Assembly: GCA_002392915.1 (NCBI GenBank)
Contig: DGHQ01000053.1
Location: 1-49,001 of the forward strand
Direction of reading: 5' to 3'
Source of the DNA: Bacteroidales bacterium UBA3844
GTDB lineage: Bacteria; Bacteroidota; Bacteroidia; Bacteroidales; Paludibacteraceae
Length of the DNA: 49,001 bases
Part shown: positions 1 to 9,607 of the stretch, in pieces
Layout of the letters: every line of letters begins with the position of its first letter
Numbering within the stretch: position 1 is the first letter of the stretch
Notes under the pieces: generated by a model
Seen by the model: only the letters and a program-made list of their open reading frames with translations
What the model was told of the DNA's origin: nothing
Database searches by the model: none
Position numbers and translations under genes: made by a program

Positions 1-16
1 GCCAGCGCATAGCCGA

Positions 17-55
17 GGGTGCCAGTGCACTACTTCGTAGTGCACTTCGGCACCC
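17..55. repeat. Nested short palindrome, intergenic
   Basis: A 9-bp perfect inverted repeat with a 3-base loop (arms 25-33 and 37-45, loop ttc) sits inside a second inverted repeat (gggtgcc 17-23, ggcaccc 49-55). No coding potential is apparent. It matches the style of other tiny-loop palindromes in this window (for example 46962-46978 and 48771-48783) and is read as a member of an interspersed palindromic family, not a terminator, because no T-run follows on either strand. Confidence 0.6.
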
Positions 56-57
56 CC

Positions 58-86
58 GGTTACAGAAAATAGCGTCTTCCAGACGC
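58..86. repeat. Interspersed palindromic repeat, copy 1
   Basis: The segment contains gcgtct-tcc-agacgc (72-86) preceded by ggttac and atag. The same arrangement recurs at 6978-7005, so this is an interspersed element with a 6-bp stem and 3-base loop. It lies downstream of gyrB, beyond its terminator. Confidence 0.6.
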
Positions 87-118
87 GGAAACAATTGCTA
101 TTTCCATTTGTGAAAAAC

Positions 119-147
119 AAAAAGAGACGCATTTGACGTCTCTTTTT
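119..147 (-). terminator. gyrB terminator
   Basis: Perfect 11-bp stem (119-129 with 137-147) around a 7-base loop. In the minus direction the stem ends in a T-rich stretch, placing it 26 bases after the gyrB stop codon. The plus strand also has a T-run after the stem, so it may work in both directions. Confidence 0.8.
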
Positions 148-172
148 GTTTTTTTCTATTTTTTTAGCATTT

Positions 173-2128
<1,956 letters not shown>

Positions 2129-2158
2129 CGATATTCTTGAATTTTGTTATATTTGTTG

Positions 2159-2189
2159 CAAAAATAAGAAAAATGTTTAAAACTTGCAA
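2159..2189 (-). promoter_or_regulatory. gyrB promoter
   Basis: On the minus strand TTG (2189-2187) is followed after 20 bases by TATTTTTG (2166-2159), matching the Bacteroidetes TTG/TAnnTTTG consensus. It lies 31 bases upstream of the gyrB ATG. Confidence 0.75.
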
Positions 2190-2233
2190 CACTAAGGTGT
2201 GCTGAAAAATGCGTTTTTTATGCGTTTTAATGC

Positions 2234-2545
2234 CTATTTTTCGTCATATTCGTCCTTTCTCTTAGGGTTTTTAGGGAACCATCCCTTTTTCACTCTCTTT
2301 TCTTGCTCAAAAACCTCAATGATCGACCAGAAACATGAGAATGCGAAAACTCCTAAAAGAGCAGATGCTAATGTGTTTTCCAATACCAAACTGCCGGCTA
2401 CCCCCAATGTGCCGACAATGGGAAACCACCACCAACATCTTTTTGCTCCAAAATAGTATTCCGCTTTGATTACTATCGGGTGGAAAAGTCCGATGCACAA
2501 GAATGTGCAGATGCCTATTAGAAGGCCTTCAAAATTAAAATCCAT
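2234..2545 (-). CDS. DUF4491 family small membrane protein
   Basis: A 103-residue inner-membrane protein of unknown function. The N-terminal MDFNFEGLLIGICTFL, the central FHPIVIKAEYYFG and the C-terminal EKGWFP-like KKGWFPKNPKRK are the conserved stretches I recognise from DUF4491, a family common in Bacteroidales and some Firmicutes. Three hydrophobic segments are visible (about residues 5-28, 38-58, 60-78) with a basic cytoplasmic tail. It starts 24 bases after the stop of the upstream 268-residue gene on the same strand, so the two are probably co-transcribed. Length is as expected for the family. Confidence 0.85.
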   Translation of the reverse strand: MDFNFEGLLIGICTFLCIGLFHPIVIKAEYYFGAKRCWWWFPIVGTLGVAGSLVLENTLASALLGVFAFSCFWSIIEVFEQEKRVKKGWFPKNPKRKDEYDEK

Positions 2546-2569
2546 ATTTGTTTTTATATAATTTCACAA

Positions 2570-3376
2570 TTATGCTTTTTTGCTGACTTTTAGTTCTGTG
2601 ACAGTGCCTTCACTTCTCTCGAATACGAAGATCCTGTCGAATTTGCTTTGATATTTATGGTTCAACGCTGTCCTGACATCGTCCGGGTTGTACAGACTCG
2701 ACATCAGAAAACTGTTTTGCACTATTATCAGCCACTGCTCGTCGAGTGGGGCATAGTGGGAAATTTTGGCATCTTTGTCGTTGATCCTTCCGCACACACT
2801 GCTGACGCTCATCGGCTTCACTTTGGTGGATATGCCTGCGTACCATAATCCTTCGTCATACCTGCCTGTCATGTTTTTGATGCGTATCATCTCGATCTTG
2901 CTTGGCAGGTTGGTGTCGCCATATTTGCTGCTTCTGTCGATTATATACTCTTTGCCTGTTGACATGGGTATGTTGTCGAGTACGATTTTGGATATGGCTT
3001 CTGTGAATGCAAGCCGCATCAGCTGCGACGCTTTCTCTTTGGGCACACTCACCGATGGCCCTAGCTCGTTGGTGAAATGCACGTCGACTACCAAAACCTG
3101 ATCGCAAACTTTCTCCACAATCTGCTTGGCTCCGTTCATGATGTCGGTCAGAAAGTCTTCATGTGCCCGGAGATTGAAGTCGCGGTCTTCTCTCTCGTAT
3201 TTCAATTCCGTCAACTCTATTCCAATCTTCTTGCGACCGGTGCTGAGAATGAAATCCGGACATTCACATTTTTCAAGTTCTCCTATGGGAAAGGCAGTAA
3301 AACTCGAGCGGAACAGACGGATGATCGCCCATTCTCGCTGGTCTTTCTTGTATTGGTTGAAACTTACATTTCCCAT
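2570..3376 (-). CDS. Hypothetical protein, possible PD-(D/E)XK-type nuclease core
   Basis: A 268-residue protein I do not recognise. It has no signal peptide or membrane segment and is probably cytoplasmic. Residues 38-60 read CECPDFILS...KKIGIELTELKY: an Asp after Pro (D41), a short basic turn, then a hydrophobic strand ending in ELTELK (E54, E57, K59). This resembles the D...(D/E)xK core of restriction-nuclease-fold proteins, though the usual E-x-K is shifted or replaced by E-x-T. The rest is mixed alpha/beta. It lies immediately upstream of DUF4491. The nuclease reading is an inference from one motif; function is otherwise unknown. Confidence 0.6.
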   Translation of the reverse strand: MGNVSFNQYKKDQREWAIIRLFRSSFTAFPIGELEKCECPDFILSTGRKKIGIELTELKYEREDRDFNLRAHEDFLTDIMNGAKQIVEKVCDQVLVVDVHFTNELGPSVSVPKEKASQLMRLAFTEAISKIVLDNIPMSTGKEYIIDRSSKYGDTNLPSKIEMIRIKNMTGRYDEGLWYAGISTKVKPMSVSSVCGRINDKDAKISHYAPLDEQWLIIVQNSFLMSSLYNPDDVRTALNHKYQSKFDRIFVFERSEGTVTELKVSKKA

Positions 3377-3385
3377 AGCTTATAT

Positions 3386-3516
3386 GATTTAATGGTTGAT
3401 GATTAATGGTTGATGGTTCTTCCTCTCGGAAATTGACGTCTTATCACAATATCTCTAACCATTCACCATCCACCTCTAACCTCTCATCTTCAATCATCCA
3501 CCGTCAACCATCAACC
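3386..3516. repeat. Low-complexity ATGGTTGATG repeats and their inverse
   Basis: Between the M16 peptidase stop and the 268-residue gene start, aatggttgatg-type units (3391-3418) face inverse units (cgtcaaccatcaacc, 3498-3512), so the gap can fold on itself. No T-run follows, so I do not call it a terminator. Nothing else is seen in this gap. Confidence 0.45.
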
Positions 3517-6324
3517 TTATTTTTCCGGCTTCATCTTTATTTCAAGAAGATTGCCTGCGTCGACAATCGTCTTCAGCGTCTGGCGGATATCCTCTTTTGT
3601 GATCGACGCGAGTGTCTCACTGTATGTTGGATTGTCACACCAGCCGTATTTTTCAAGATGCTCTAGCTGTCCTTTCCAATAGCCGTTCTCTAGCAGACTT
3701 TCCGCGAATGATTTCTGCAATGCCTCTTTGGCTTTCTGGAAATCGTCGTCGCGGATGCCGTCTTTGATGATTTTGTCAATCTCTTCTTTGATGATTCCGC
3801 TCAACAGCGTCTCTTTTTCAGGGTCGGTGTCGAATGCAATCTTCAAATATGCGGATGGGTTTGGAATGACAGATGACGATTGCCTGACCGCTACTCCGTA
3901 TGTTCCCCCTTCTCTTTCTCTGCATGATTCCAAATAACGGTAGTCGAGAACCGAGCGGAGAATGGCAAGCTTCAATTTGTTCTTCAGATTGTATTCCATC
4001 TCAGCCATATATGAGAAATAGTCGGCTGATTTTGGATTAGACAATGTCTTGCTGAATTCACATTTTGTATGTCCGGATGGATGTCTGATGCCTCTGTCTA
4101 TCCAACCCTTTTGCTTGCTCTTGGATGATTTTATACCGCCAATATACGAAAGAATATCGTTTCTGACGCTATCTTCCTCCAAATTTCCCACAAAAATGTA
4201 TGTGAATTTCTCTGGACAGTAGAATAACGACTTGTAAACCTTTATCGCGTCTGTTTCGTTTACTTCTGAAAGCGACTCCTTTTTAAATGGTTTTGTATAG
4301 GCGTTTCTGCTTGTCGTCAGCACCTGCACGGAATCTCGGTAGTCGTTCATCGGGTCTGACGAACGGTTTTCCAAAATAGTCTCGTATTGCGACATCAGCG
4401 ACGCGTAGGCTTCCGCATCTTTTCGTACGGAGGTCTGCATTAAATATGTCATCTGAAGCATTGTCTTGAAATCTTTCTTCGTGCTTCGGCCTGAGATCTT
4501 CGACTCGTACATTGAGATGGATGGAGAGACGGTGACGTTCTTTCCTGCCAGTGCTTTCTCCAATTGGGTGGCGTCAAACTCTCCCAGTCCGTTGCTCTCG
4601 ACGATGTTGTCGGCGATTTTGGCGGAAGATAGTTTGCTCAGGTCGTCGACGGTGGAGATTCCTCCTTCGCTGATAGCTGTCATCAGAATCTCGTCGTTTT
4701 TAAGCTTTGTGGATTTGATGAATACTCTGGCTCCGTTTGATAATGTCCACATTGTGTAGTCGAGCTTCGGATTGTGGTAGATGTCCACAATCTTGCCTGG
4801 CTTTGGATCTTTCTTCACAAGCGGACTGTTTTTCGCCTTGTCTATATATGGCGACGTCGCGATTCTCTCTCGGTCGGCGATCAGCTGAGTCAGCTGTTTT
4901 TCGGTTGGCAGTGAGTTTTTGTCTTTGTCTGCGGCAGTCATCAACACTGTGATCTGGTTCGTCTTGAAATAGTCGGCGAAACGTTTGTTGACGATGTCGG
5001 TCGTGATCGACGGAAGCATCCTCTTGATTGTGTTGTATTCCCATTCGATTCCTGGAATAGGCTCGAATGTCGTGAAGTTACGTTTGTATTCGCCCACGAA
5101 AGAGTTGTTTTTTGCTTTTGTCCTTTCTGCGTATGCTTTTTCGAAAGAGGCGACGGTGCTCTCTTTGGCTCTGTATAGCTCGCTTTCTGTAAATCCGTAG
5201 CGTCGCGCCTGCTCTGCCAAAGCAAGAATCTTTTCCGAAGCCTCCATGCAGCGGTTGTCTTTCACTATGTAAGTGAGCTCATAACCGTCGCAGCTCTTCA
5301 CCTGACTTCCATACGACATTGACGCGTAGGAGAATGGACAGTTCTTCTCTTTGATCACTTCGTCTATTCTGGCGTTCACCATTTTGCTGATCAGATTGTC
5401 GATGACGCTTGTCGAGTATCCTACGATTGAAGCGTATACTTCCGACGGCATGGCGTCGTGGCGGTATGTGATATTCCCCATTGTGTATTTTGCTTCTGGA
5501 TCAGTCAGAATACATACTTTAGTCGTGTCAAGTTTTTTCAGATCATACACCACGCGTGTCGCAGGGTTGACTCTCGCAGGAATGTCGGCGAACATTTCTT
5601 TTATCTTATTCTCAACGTAATCGACATCCACGTCGCCAACTATGATAATTCCTTGCAAATCCGGGCGATACCATTTGTTGTAGTAGGCGCGGAGAGAGTC
5701 GGGGTGAAAATTCAAGATGATGGCGGTGTCGCCGATGATGTCACGTTTCGCGTATTGTGAACCCTCATATAATATAGATGAAGATTTCTTCCACAGGCGG
5801 CGGTCGGAAGTGTTGCGAGTACGCCACTCTTCCAGGATCACTCCTCTTTCTTTGTCGATCTCGTCGTCCTCGCATGATATGAAGCTCGACCAATCATGTA
5901 GAATCAGCAGGCATGAATCGACGATGCCGCTACGATAGGTTGGCACTGCTTTAAGGTTGTAGACGGTTTCGTCGAGAGATGTGTAGGCGTTGATGTTTGC
6001 TCCGAATTTCACGCCGATAGTCTCAAGGTAGTTTATGATACCTTTGCCGGGAAAATTTTTTGTGCCGTTGAAGGCGATATGCTCAAGAAAGTGGGCAAGA
6101 CCGTTCTGACTATCCTCTTCCAAAATTGCTCCTACATTTTGCACAATGTAGAAATCCGCGCGCTCTTTTTCTGTGTCGTTATGGCGGATGTAATATGTCA
6201 GACCGTTATCCAAAATACCGTAGCGAAGAGCCGGATCCATAGGTAGGGGCTCTATTTTCTGTTGTGCAATACAAGTGAAAGTTGTGCTTAGTGCTAAAAA
6301 TATGTTGAATAGTATCTTTCTCAT
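3517..6324 (-). CDS. M16 family (insulinase/pitrilysin-type) zinc metallopeptidase, periplasmic
   Basis: A 935-residue zinc peptidase of the M16/PqqL group, likely degrading peptides in the periplasm. A signal peptide (residues 1-19, ending CIA before QQKIEP) precedes the first M16 domain. The inverted zinc motif HxxEH is HFLEH at 78-82, and Glu159 in DKERGVILEEW falls at the distance expected for the third zinc ligand. The second half repeats the fold without a zinc site and contains the R/Y substrate-binding stretch CREREGGTYGVAV (about 830-845), as usual for full-length M16 proteins. Length matches the two-repeat, four-domain form. It stands alone and is divergent from the small secreted gene at 6472. 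Confidence 0.93.
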   Translation of the reverse strand: MRKILFNIFLALSTTFTCIAQQKIEPLPMDPALRYGILDNGLTYYIRHNDTEKERADFYIVQNVGAILEEDSQNGLAHFLEHIAFNGTKNFPGKGIINYLETIGVKFGANINAYTSLDETVYNLKAVPTYRSGIVDSCLLILHDWSSFISCEDDEIDKERGVILEEWRTRNTSDRRLWKKSSSILYEGSQYAKRDIIGDTAIILNFHPDSLRAYYNKWYRPDLQGIIIVGDVDVDYVENKIKEMFADIPARVNPATRVVYDLKKLDTTKVCILTDPEAKYTMGNITYRHDAMPSEVYASIVGYSTSVIDNLISKMVNARIDEVIKEKNCPFSYASMSYGSQVKSCDGYELTYIVKDNRCMEASEKILALAEQARRYGFTESELYRAKESTVASFEKAYAERTKAKNNSFVGEYKRNFTTFEPIPGIEWEYNTIKRMLPSITTDIVNKRFADYFKTNQITVLMTAADKDKNSLPTEKQLTQLIADRERIATSPYIDKAKNSPLVKKDPKPGKIVDIYHNPKLDYTMWTLSNGARVFIKSTKLKNDEILMTAISEGGISTVDDLSKLSSAKIADNIVESNGLGEFDATQLEKALAGKNVTVSPSISMYESKISGRSTKKDFKTMLQMTYLMQTSVRKDAEAYASLMSQYETILENRSSDPMNDYRDSVQVLTTSRNAYTKPFKKESLSEVNETDAIKVYKSLFYCPEKFTYIFVGNLEEDSVRNDILSYIGGIKSSKSKQKGWIDRGIRHPSGHTKCEFSKTLSNPKSADYFSYMAEMEYNLKNKLKLAILRSVLDYRYLESCREREGGTYGVAVRQSSSVIPNPSAYLKIAFDTDPEKETLLSGIIKEEIDKIIKDGIRDDDFQKAKEALQKSFAESLLENGYWKGQLEHLEKYGWCDNPTYSETLASITKEDIRQTLKTIVDAGNLLEIKMKPEK

Positions 6325-6395
6325 TTCTCTTTTATGTTAAAAAACTTAAAAAATGAAAAATCAATGGGTTAAACCTCTTTTTTTGATTTTATCTA

Positions 6396-6403
6396 CAAAT
6401 ATA
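6396..6403 (-). promoter_or_regulatory. Possible -7 element for the M16 peptidase gene
   Basis: TATATTTG on the minus strand fits TAnnTTTG, 72 bases above the peptidase start. No TTG at good spacing is seen upstream, so this is tentative. Confidence 0.35.
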
Positions 6404-6471
6404 CACAAAAAACTCACAAGTTGGCACACTTTTTGTTTGTAATTTAGTATAAGATCTAACAAAAATAAATA

Positions 6472-6774
6472 ATGAAAGCTGTTTTAAGAACACTTTGTGC
6501 AATTGTCATGATGTCTGGATTCTCTGCTTATGCAGAAGTTTCTGCTGACGATTTTTCTATAGCTTCAGTGGAGAAGACATATGTTAAATGCACTATGAAC
6601 GGAAAAGGTGAAAGAGTTCCTAACTATTATGTGGTGGTTAACGGTGTGGCGCATCAGACTGATTCTCGCACTTTCTTTGAGATTAAGAAGGCAAGAAATG
6701 AGGAGAAAAAGAATTTCGCTAATCGCCAGCAGAATATCTCTGTAGATAAGGAAGATAAGAGTAATACTCTTTAA
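6472..6774 (+). CDS. Small secreted hypothetical protein
   Basis: A 100-residue protein with a clear signal peptide (MKAVLRTLCAIVMMSGFSAYA, cleavage after AYA near residue 21), leaving about 79 mature residues. The mature part has a short strand-rich segment (KTYVKCTMNGKGERVPNYYVVVNG) followed by a highly charged Lys/Glu/Asn tail with no membrane anchor. No family is recognised. It is divergent from the M16 peptidase, which also acts in the periplasm, but no functional link can be shown. It is followed by its own terminator (6906-6940) and is probably monocistronic. Confidence 0.7.
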   Translation: MKAVLRTLCAIVMMSGFSAYAEVSADDFSIASVEKTYVKCTMNGKGERVPNYYVVVNGVAHQTDSRTFFEIKKARNEEKKNFANRQQNISVDKEDKSNTL

Positions 6775-6905
6775 TATATGTAAGACGTGAATATTCGAAA
6801 CTAAAGGTTTCGTGGTTTACGGCTTTTGTTAATGTTTTTTGTTTGTCCTTAAATTAGAGGGTGGGTGTTTATGACTCATCCAAGTGTATTGCATTTATTT
6901 TTTTA

Positions 6906-6940
6906 GGTGACGGAGTCGTGCTTCGTCACCTTTGTTTTTT
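6906..6940 (+). terminator. Rho-independent terminator
   Basis: Stem ggtgacggag (6906-6915) with cttcgtcacc (6921-6930), one G-T pair, 5-base loop, followed by tttgtttttt. It ends the transcript of the small secreted gene at 6472. The stretch between the stop codon and here also holds a smaller hairpin (cgaaac...gtttcg near 6798). Confidence 0.8.
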
Positions 6941-6942
6941 GT

Positions 6943-7005
6943 CCCCGCACATACTCCGCTCCGCTGCGTATGTACGGGGTTACGGAGATAGCGTCTTCCA
7001 GACGC
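6943..7005. repeat. Interspersed palindromic repeat, copy 2
   Basis: A 12-bp inverted repeat with one mismatch (6943-6954 with 6968-6979) is followed by ggttacggagatag and gcgtct-tcc-agacgc (6991-7005). The second half is near-identical to 58-86. Together with flanking AT-rich DNA this accounts for the gap before the nadC promoter. Confidence 0.6.
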
Positions 7006-7077
7006 ATGGGATTGCTCGACTCTATATCCAAATTCTTTATTCCGCATTCCTCATTTATAATTTTTAATTTTAATTCA

Positions 7078-7106
7078 TTGTGTACCGTAAAAAATCAATA
7101 TATTTG
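7078..7106 (+). promoter_or_regulatory. nadC promoter
   Basis: TTG (7078-7080), 18 bases, then TATATTTG (7099-7106). Because transcription should begin near 7113, this also rules out a longer nadC frame beginning at the GTG at 7080. Confidence 0.75.
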
Positions 7107-7130
7107 CAAAAACAAATTAAATGTAAAAAG

Positions 7131-7982
7131 ATGAAAAAGACTGAAGACGAATTAATAGAGGATATGCTCAACACGGCATTTTCCGAGGATATAGGTGATG
7201 GCGACCACACAACTCTTTGCTGTATCCCTGACACTGCAATGGGTAAGGCTAAACTTTTGGTTAAGGAAGACGGTGTGCTGGCTGGCGTGGATATCGCTCT
7301 ACGTGTGTTCAAAAAATTCGATCCTGAATTGAAGGTGGATGTCTTGATGCACGACGGTGATACAATCAAAAAGGGTGATATTGTTTTCTATGTTGAGGGT
7401 AAAACTCAGTCGCTTCTTCAGACAGAGCGTTTGGTGCTCAACCTTATGCAGAGAATGAGTGGTATCGCTACTCAGACAAGAAAATATGTGAAACTTCTTG
7501 ACGGTCTTCACACTCGTGTGCTCGACACTCGTAAGACTACTCCTGGTTTGCGTATCATCGAGAAGATGGCGGTCAAGATTGGTGGTGGTGTAAACCATCG
7601 TATCGGCCTTTACGACATGATCCTTCTAAAGGACAACCACGTCGACTTCGCAGGCGGTATCGATAAAGCTATCAATCGTGCTAAACAATATTGCAAGGAC
7701 AACAACAAGGATCTTAAGATTGAGATCGAGGTCCGCAATATGGATGAGCTTGAGCAGGTGATGAAAGTGGGCGGCGTCGACAGAATCATGCTCGACAATT
7801 TCAGCACAGAGCTTACTCGTAAGGCTGTCGAGAGAATCGGTGGCAAGTATGAGACTGAGTCGTCTGGCGGTATCACTATAGACACTCTTCGCAGCTATGC
7901 GGAGTGTGGCGTCGACTTCATCTCTGTAGGTGCTTTGACTCACTCTGTAAAGGGCTTGGATTTGAGTCTGAAAGCATGCTAA
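7131..7982 (+). CDS. nadC: Nicotinate-nucleotide pyrophosphorylase (quinolinate phosphoribosyltransferase)
   Basis: Catalyses quinolinate + PRPP to nicotinate mononucleotide + CO2 + PPi, the entry to the pyridine ring in de novo NAD synthesis. The product is 283 residues, normal for NadC. Visible motifs: GDGDHTT near 22-28, TERLVLNLMQRMSGIAT (98-114), DTRKTTPG (132-139), GGGVNHRIGL (151-160), KDNH (167-170) and the C-terminal SSGGI/SVGALTHS barrel loops. The ATG at 7131 is preferred over the in-frame GTG at 7080, which lies inside the promoter. No nadA or nadB is in this window. It ends in a terminator at 8017-8046. Confidence 0.95.
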   Translation: MKKTEDELIEDMLNTAFSEDIGDGDHTTLCCIPDTAMGKAKLLVKEDGVLAGVDIALRVFKKFDPELKVDVLMHDGDTIKKGDIVFYVEGKTQSLLQTERLVLNLMQRMSGIATQTRKYVKLLDGLHTRVLDTRKTTPGLRIIEKMAVKIGGGVNHRIGLYDMILLKDNHVDFAGGIDKAINRAKQYCKDNNKDLKIEIEVRNMDELEQVMKVGGVDRIMLDNFSTELTRKAVERIGGKYETESSGGITIDTLRSYAECGVDFISVGALTHSVKGLDLSLKAC

Positions 7983-8016
7983 ATCTTTGTAATTAAGAAT
8001 TAAGAGTTAAGAATAG

Positions 8017-8046
8017 GGCAATGGTCACTTGAACATTGCCTTTTTT
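8017..8046 (+). terminator. nadC terminator, abutting the next gene
   Basis: Stem ggcaatg (8017-8023) with cattgcc (8034-8040), 10-base loop, followed immediately by tttttt (8041-8046). It ends only 7 bases before the ATG of the downstream gene. Confidence 0.8.
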
Positions 8047-8052
8047 GATTTT

Positions 8053-9426
8053 ATGAGATCCTTTACCTTCATAACATTTATCCTTTGCTCGCTATCTTGT
8101 TTTGCAGAAACAATTCGTTTGACAGATCCGATTCAAGATGCCTCACAAGACTCTTTGGAAAGAGTCTTGCTTAAATATGTGCCAGACAGCTCGTATATTG
8201 TAGAGGTTGGTGATATAGGCTACTCAGATAAAAATATTGCAAAATCTTGGTTGATAATATATGCAAAGACCAATGAAAAATGCGATGGTGAAGATGAAAA
8301 AGGAATTCTTGTCTTGCATCAAACGCATGAAAACGAATGCTACGTCGCTTGTGAGGATAGCAACTATTTCGATTATGATCTGTGGGGTGAAGATATAAAT
8401 TATGGAGACGGCAGGATCTCGGTGTCTGCGGGTCATCCGGTGCATGATATTGTGACATCTTATTATGAATGTCTTAATGGGGAGTGGAAACTTGTAGAAT
8501 ATGAGTTTGAAGCTCCGGAATCTTTACTAGAACGATTGGATTTTAATGATGGAAAAGTAGATTGTTTGATGGGAAAGCTGATCCTCAAGAATGGTTGTTA
8601 TGTAGGAGGCTTTAAGGAAAAGAATCCAAAGAAATGTGAAGTGGATATTGATCTCCAGTATCTACAGGATTTCCTAAATGAGGATTTTACTGTGTACGAC
8701 AGTTTAATCTATTTTTACCAACATTGCGAGTTTTCTGAGCCACGTAGCCACTTTTACTACGGTTATAGATGGAGCGAAGAAGATCTCGACTCTTTGAAAA
8801 GATTGTTTCTGACCTATTTGCCAGACAGTACTGATTTGCTGGGTGTTGTCTACTTGGATGTTGAGGATGAAAATATCGAACATGGTTGGCTGCTTCAGAC
8901 AAGATGTGAAAGGCAAGAGTGGGAATCCTTTGACGACGGGAGATGCTATAATCCAAATTTTCGTGGAGCTATAATATTATTTAAGAATAAGACGGGAGAA
9001 ATCTATAAGTATTTTGAAAGAGAAAATGTGTTTACACCAGAAAGCGGACCAGGTGGCCTTTGGTGTGTGAATTCCTTGAATGGCAATCTTATTGTGAGAA
9101 ACGATAATTATGGTACTACGACCGATTGGTATGAATTTGTCAACGGAGAGTTTAAACTGTTTAGATCTTATTCCGAGTCATATAATGACGGTTTTGGAAT
9201 TGAAAAGTCCGTCATAGATATTGGAGCCGGGATATATGAAAGCGAAGAGGATATCATGGAATATGTTTACGACGAGGCGACCGACACTGGATATATGAAG
9301 CAGACGGATCGAATAGTAGTCAATGGCAGGGTGACGGTCGATTATCTTCCTGATTTCCAGGATAAATCCTCTGATATTAAGATTATCGAACAAAAACGTA
9401 GTAGTCAATGGCAAGATGACGACTGA
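8053..9426 (+). CDS. Secreted hypothetical protein with an internal duplication
   Basis: A 457-residue protein of no recognised family. The ATG at 8053 gives a proper signal peptide (MRSFTFITFILCSLSCFA, then ETIRL); a longer frame from 8029 would begin inside the nadC terminator hairpin. Two related halves are visible: residues 34-72 (DSLERVLLKYVPDSS...SWLIIYAK) correspond to 246-284 (DSLKRLFLTYLPDST...GWLLQTR), and each half later has a YE-x-x-NGE(W/F)KL element (about 138-147 and 360-370). The mature protein is very acidic and aromatic-rich, without membrane segments, so it is probably periplasmic or exported. No promoter of its own is evident. Confidence 0.75.
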   Translation: MRSFTFITFILCSLSCFAETIRLTDPIQDASQDSLERVLLKYVPDSSYIVEVGDIGYSDKNIAKSWLIIYAKTNEKCDGEDEKGILVLHQTHENECYVACEDSNYFDYDLWGEDINYGDGRISVSAGHPVHDIVTSYYECLNGEWKLVEYEFEAPESLLERLDFNDGKVDCLMGKLILKNGCYVGGFKEKNPKKCEVDIDLQYLQDFLNEDFTVYDSLIYFYQHCEFSEPRSHFYYGYRWSEEDLDSLKRLFLTYLPDSTDLLGVVYLDVEDENIEHGWLLQTRCERQEWESFDDGRCYNPNFRGAIILFKNKTGEIYKYFERENVFTPESGPGGLWCVNSLNGNLIVRNDNYGTTTDWYEFVNGEFKLFRSYSESYNDGFGIEKSVIDIGAGIYESEEDIMEYVYDEATDTGYMKQTDRIVVNGRVTVDYLPDFQDKSSDIKIIEQKRSSQWQDDD

Positions 9427-9493
9427 TTAATCCTCAATCATTTAATTTTTCTCTCCTCCTTCACTGTTTCCCATGCTGCATTGATCTGTTTCA

Positions 9494-9582
9494 TTGTCTC
9501 TGTGGTTGTTTTAATGTGCTCGCCTACGGCTCGCACGTGGGGAGGGGTTAGGACGTTCCGTCCTTAACAATCCTCATTTTTT
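9494..9582. repeat. Interspersed repeat family 'ttaacaatcctca', copy 1
   Basis: Contains tgtctctgtggtt, then gtgctcgcctacggctcgcac, ggacg-ttc-cgtcc (9551-9563) and ttaacaatcctca. The same modules in the same order recur at 32826-32937, and in inverted orientation at 22689-22748 and 39724-39784. It lies between convergent genes. Confidence 0.75.
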
Positions 9583-9607
9583 GACCTGCAACCTATTTGG
9601 ACGTTAT

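Noticed and set aside
7080..7130. Longer nadC starting at GTG 7080
   Set aside because: The codon lies within the promoter, upstream of the expected transcription start.
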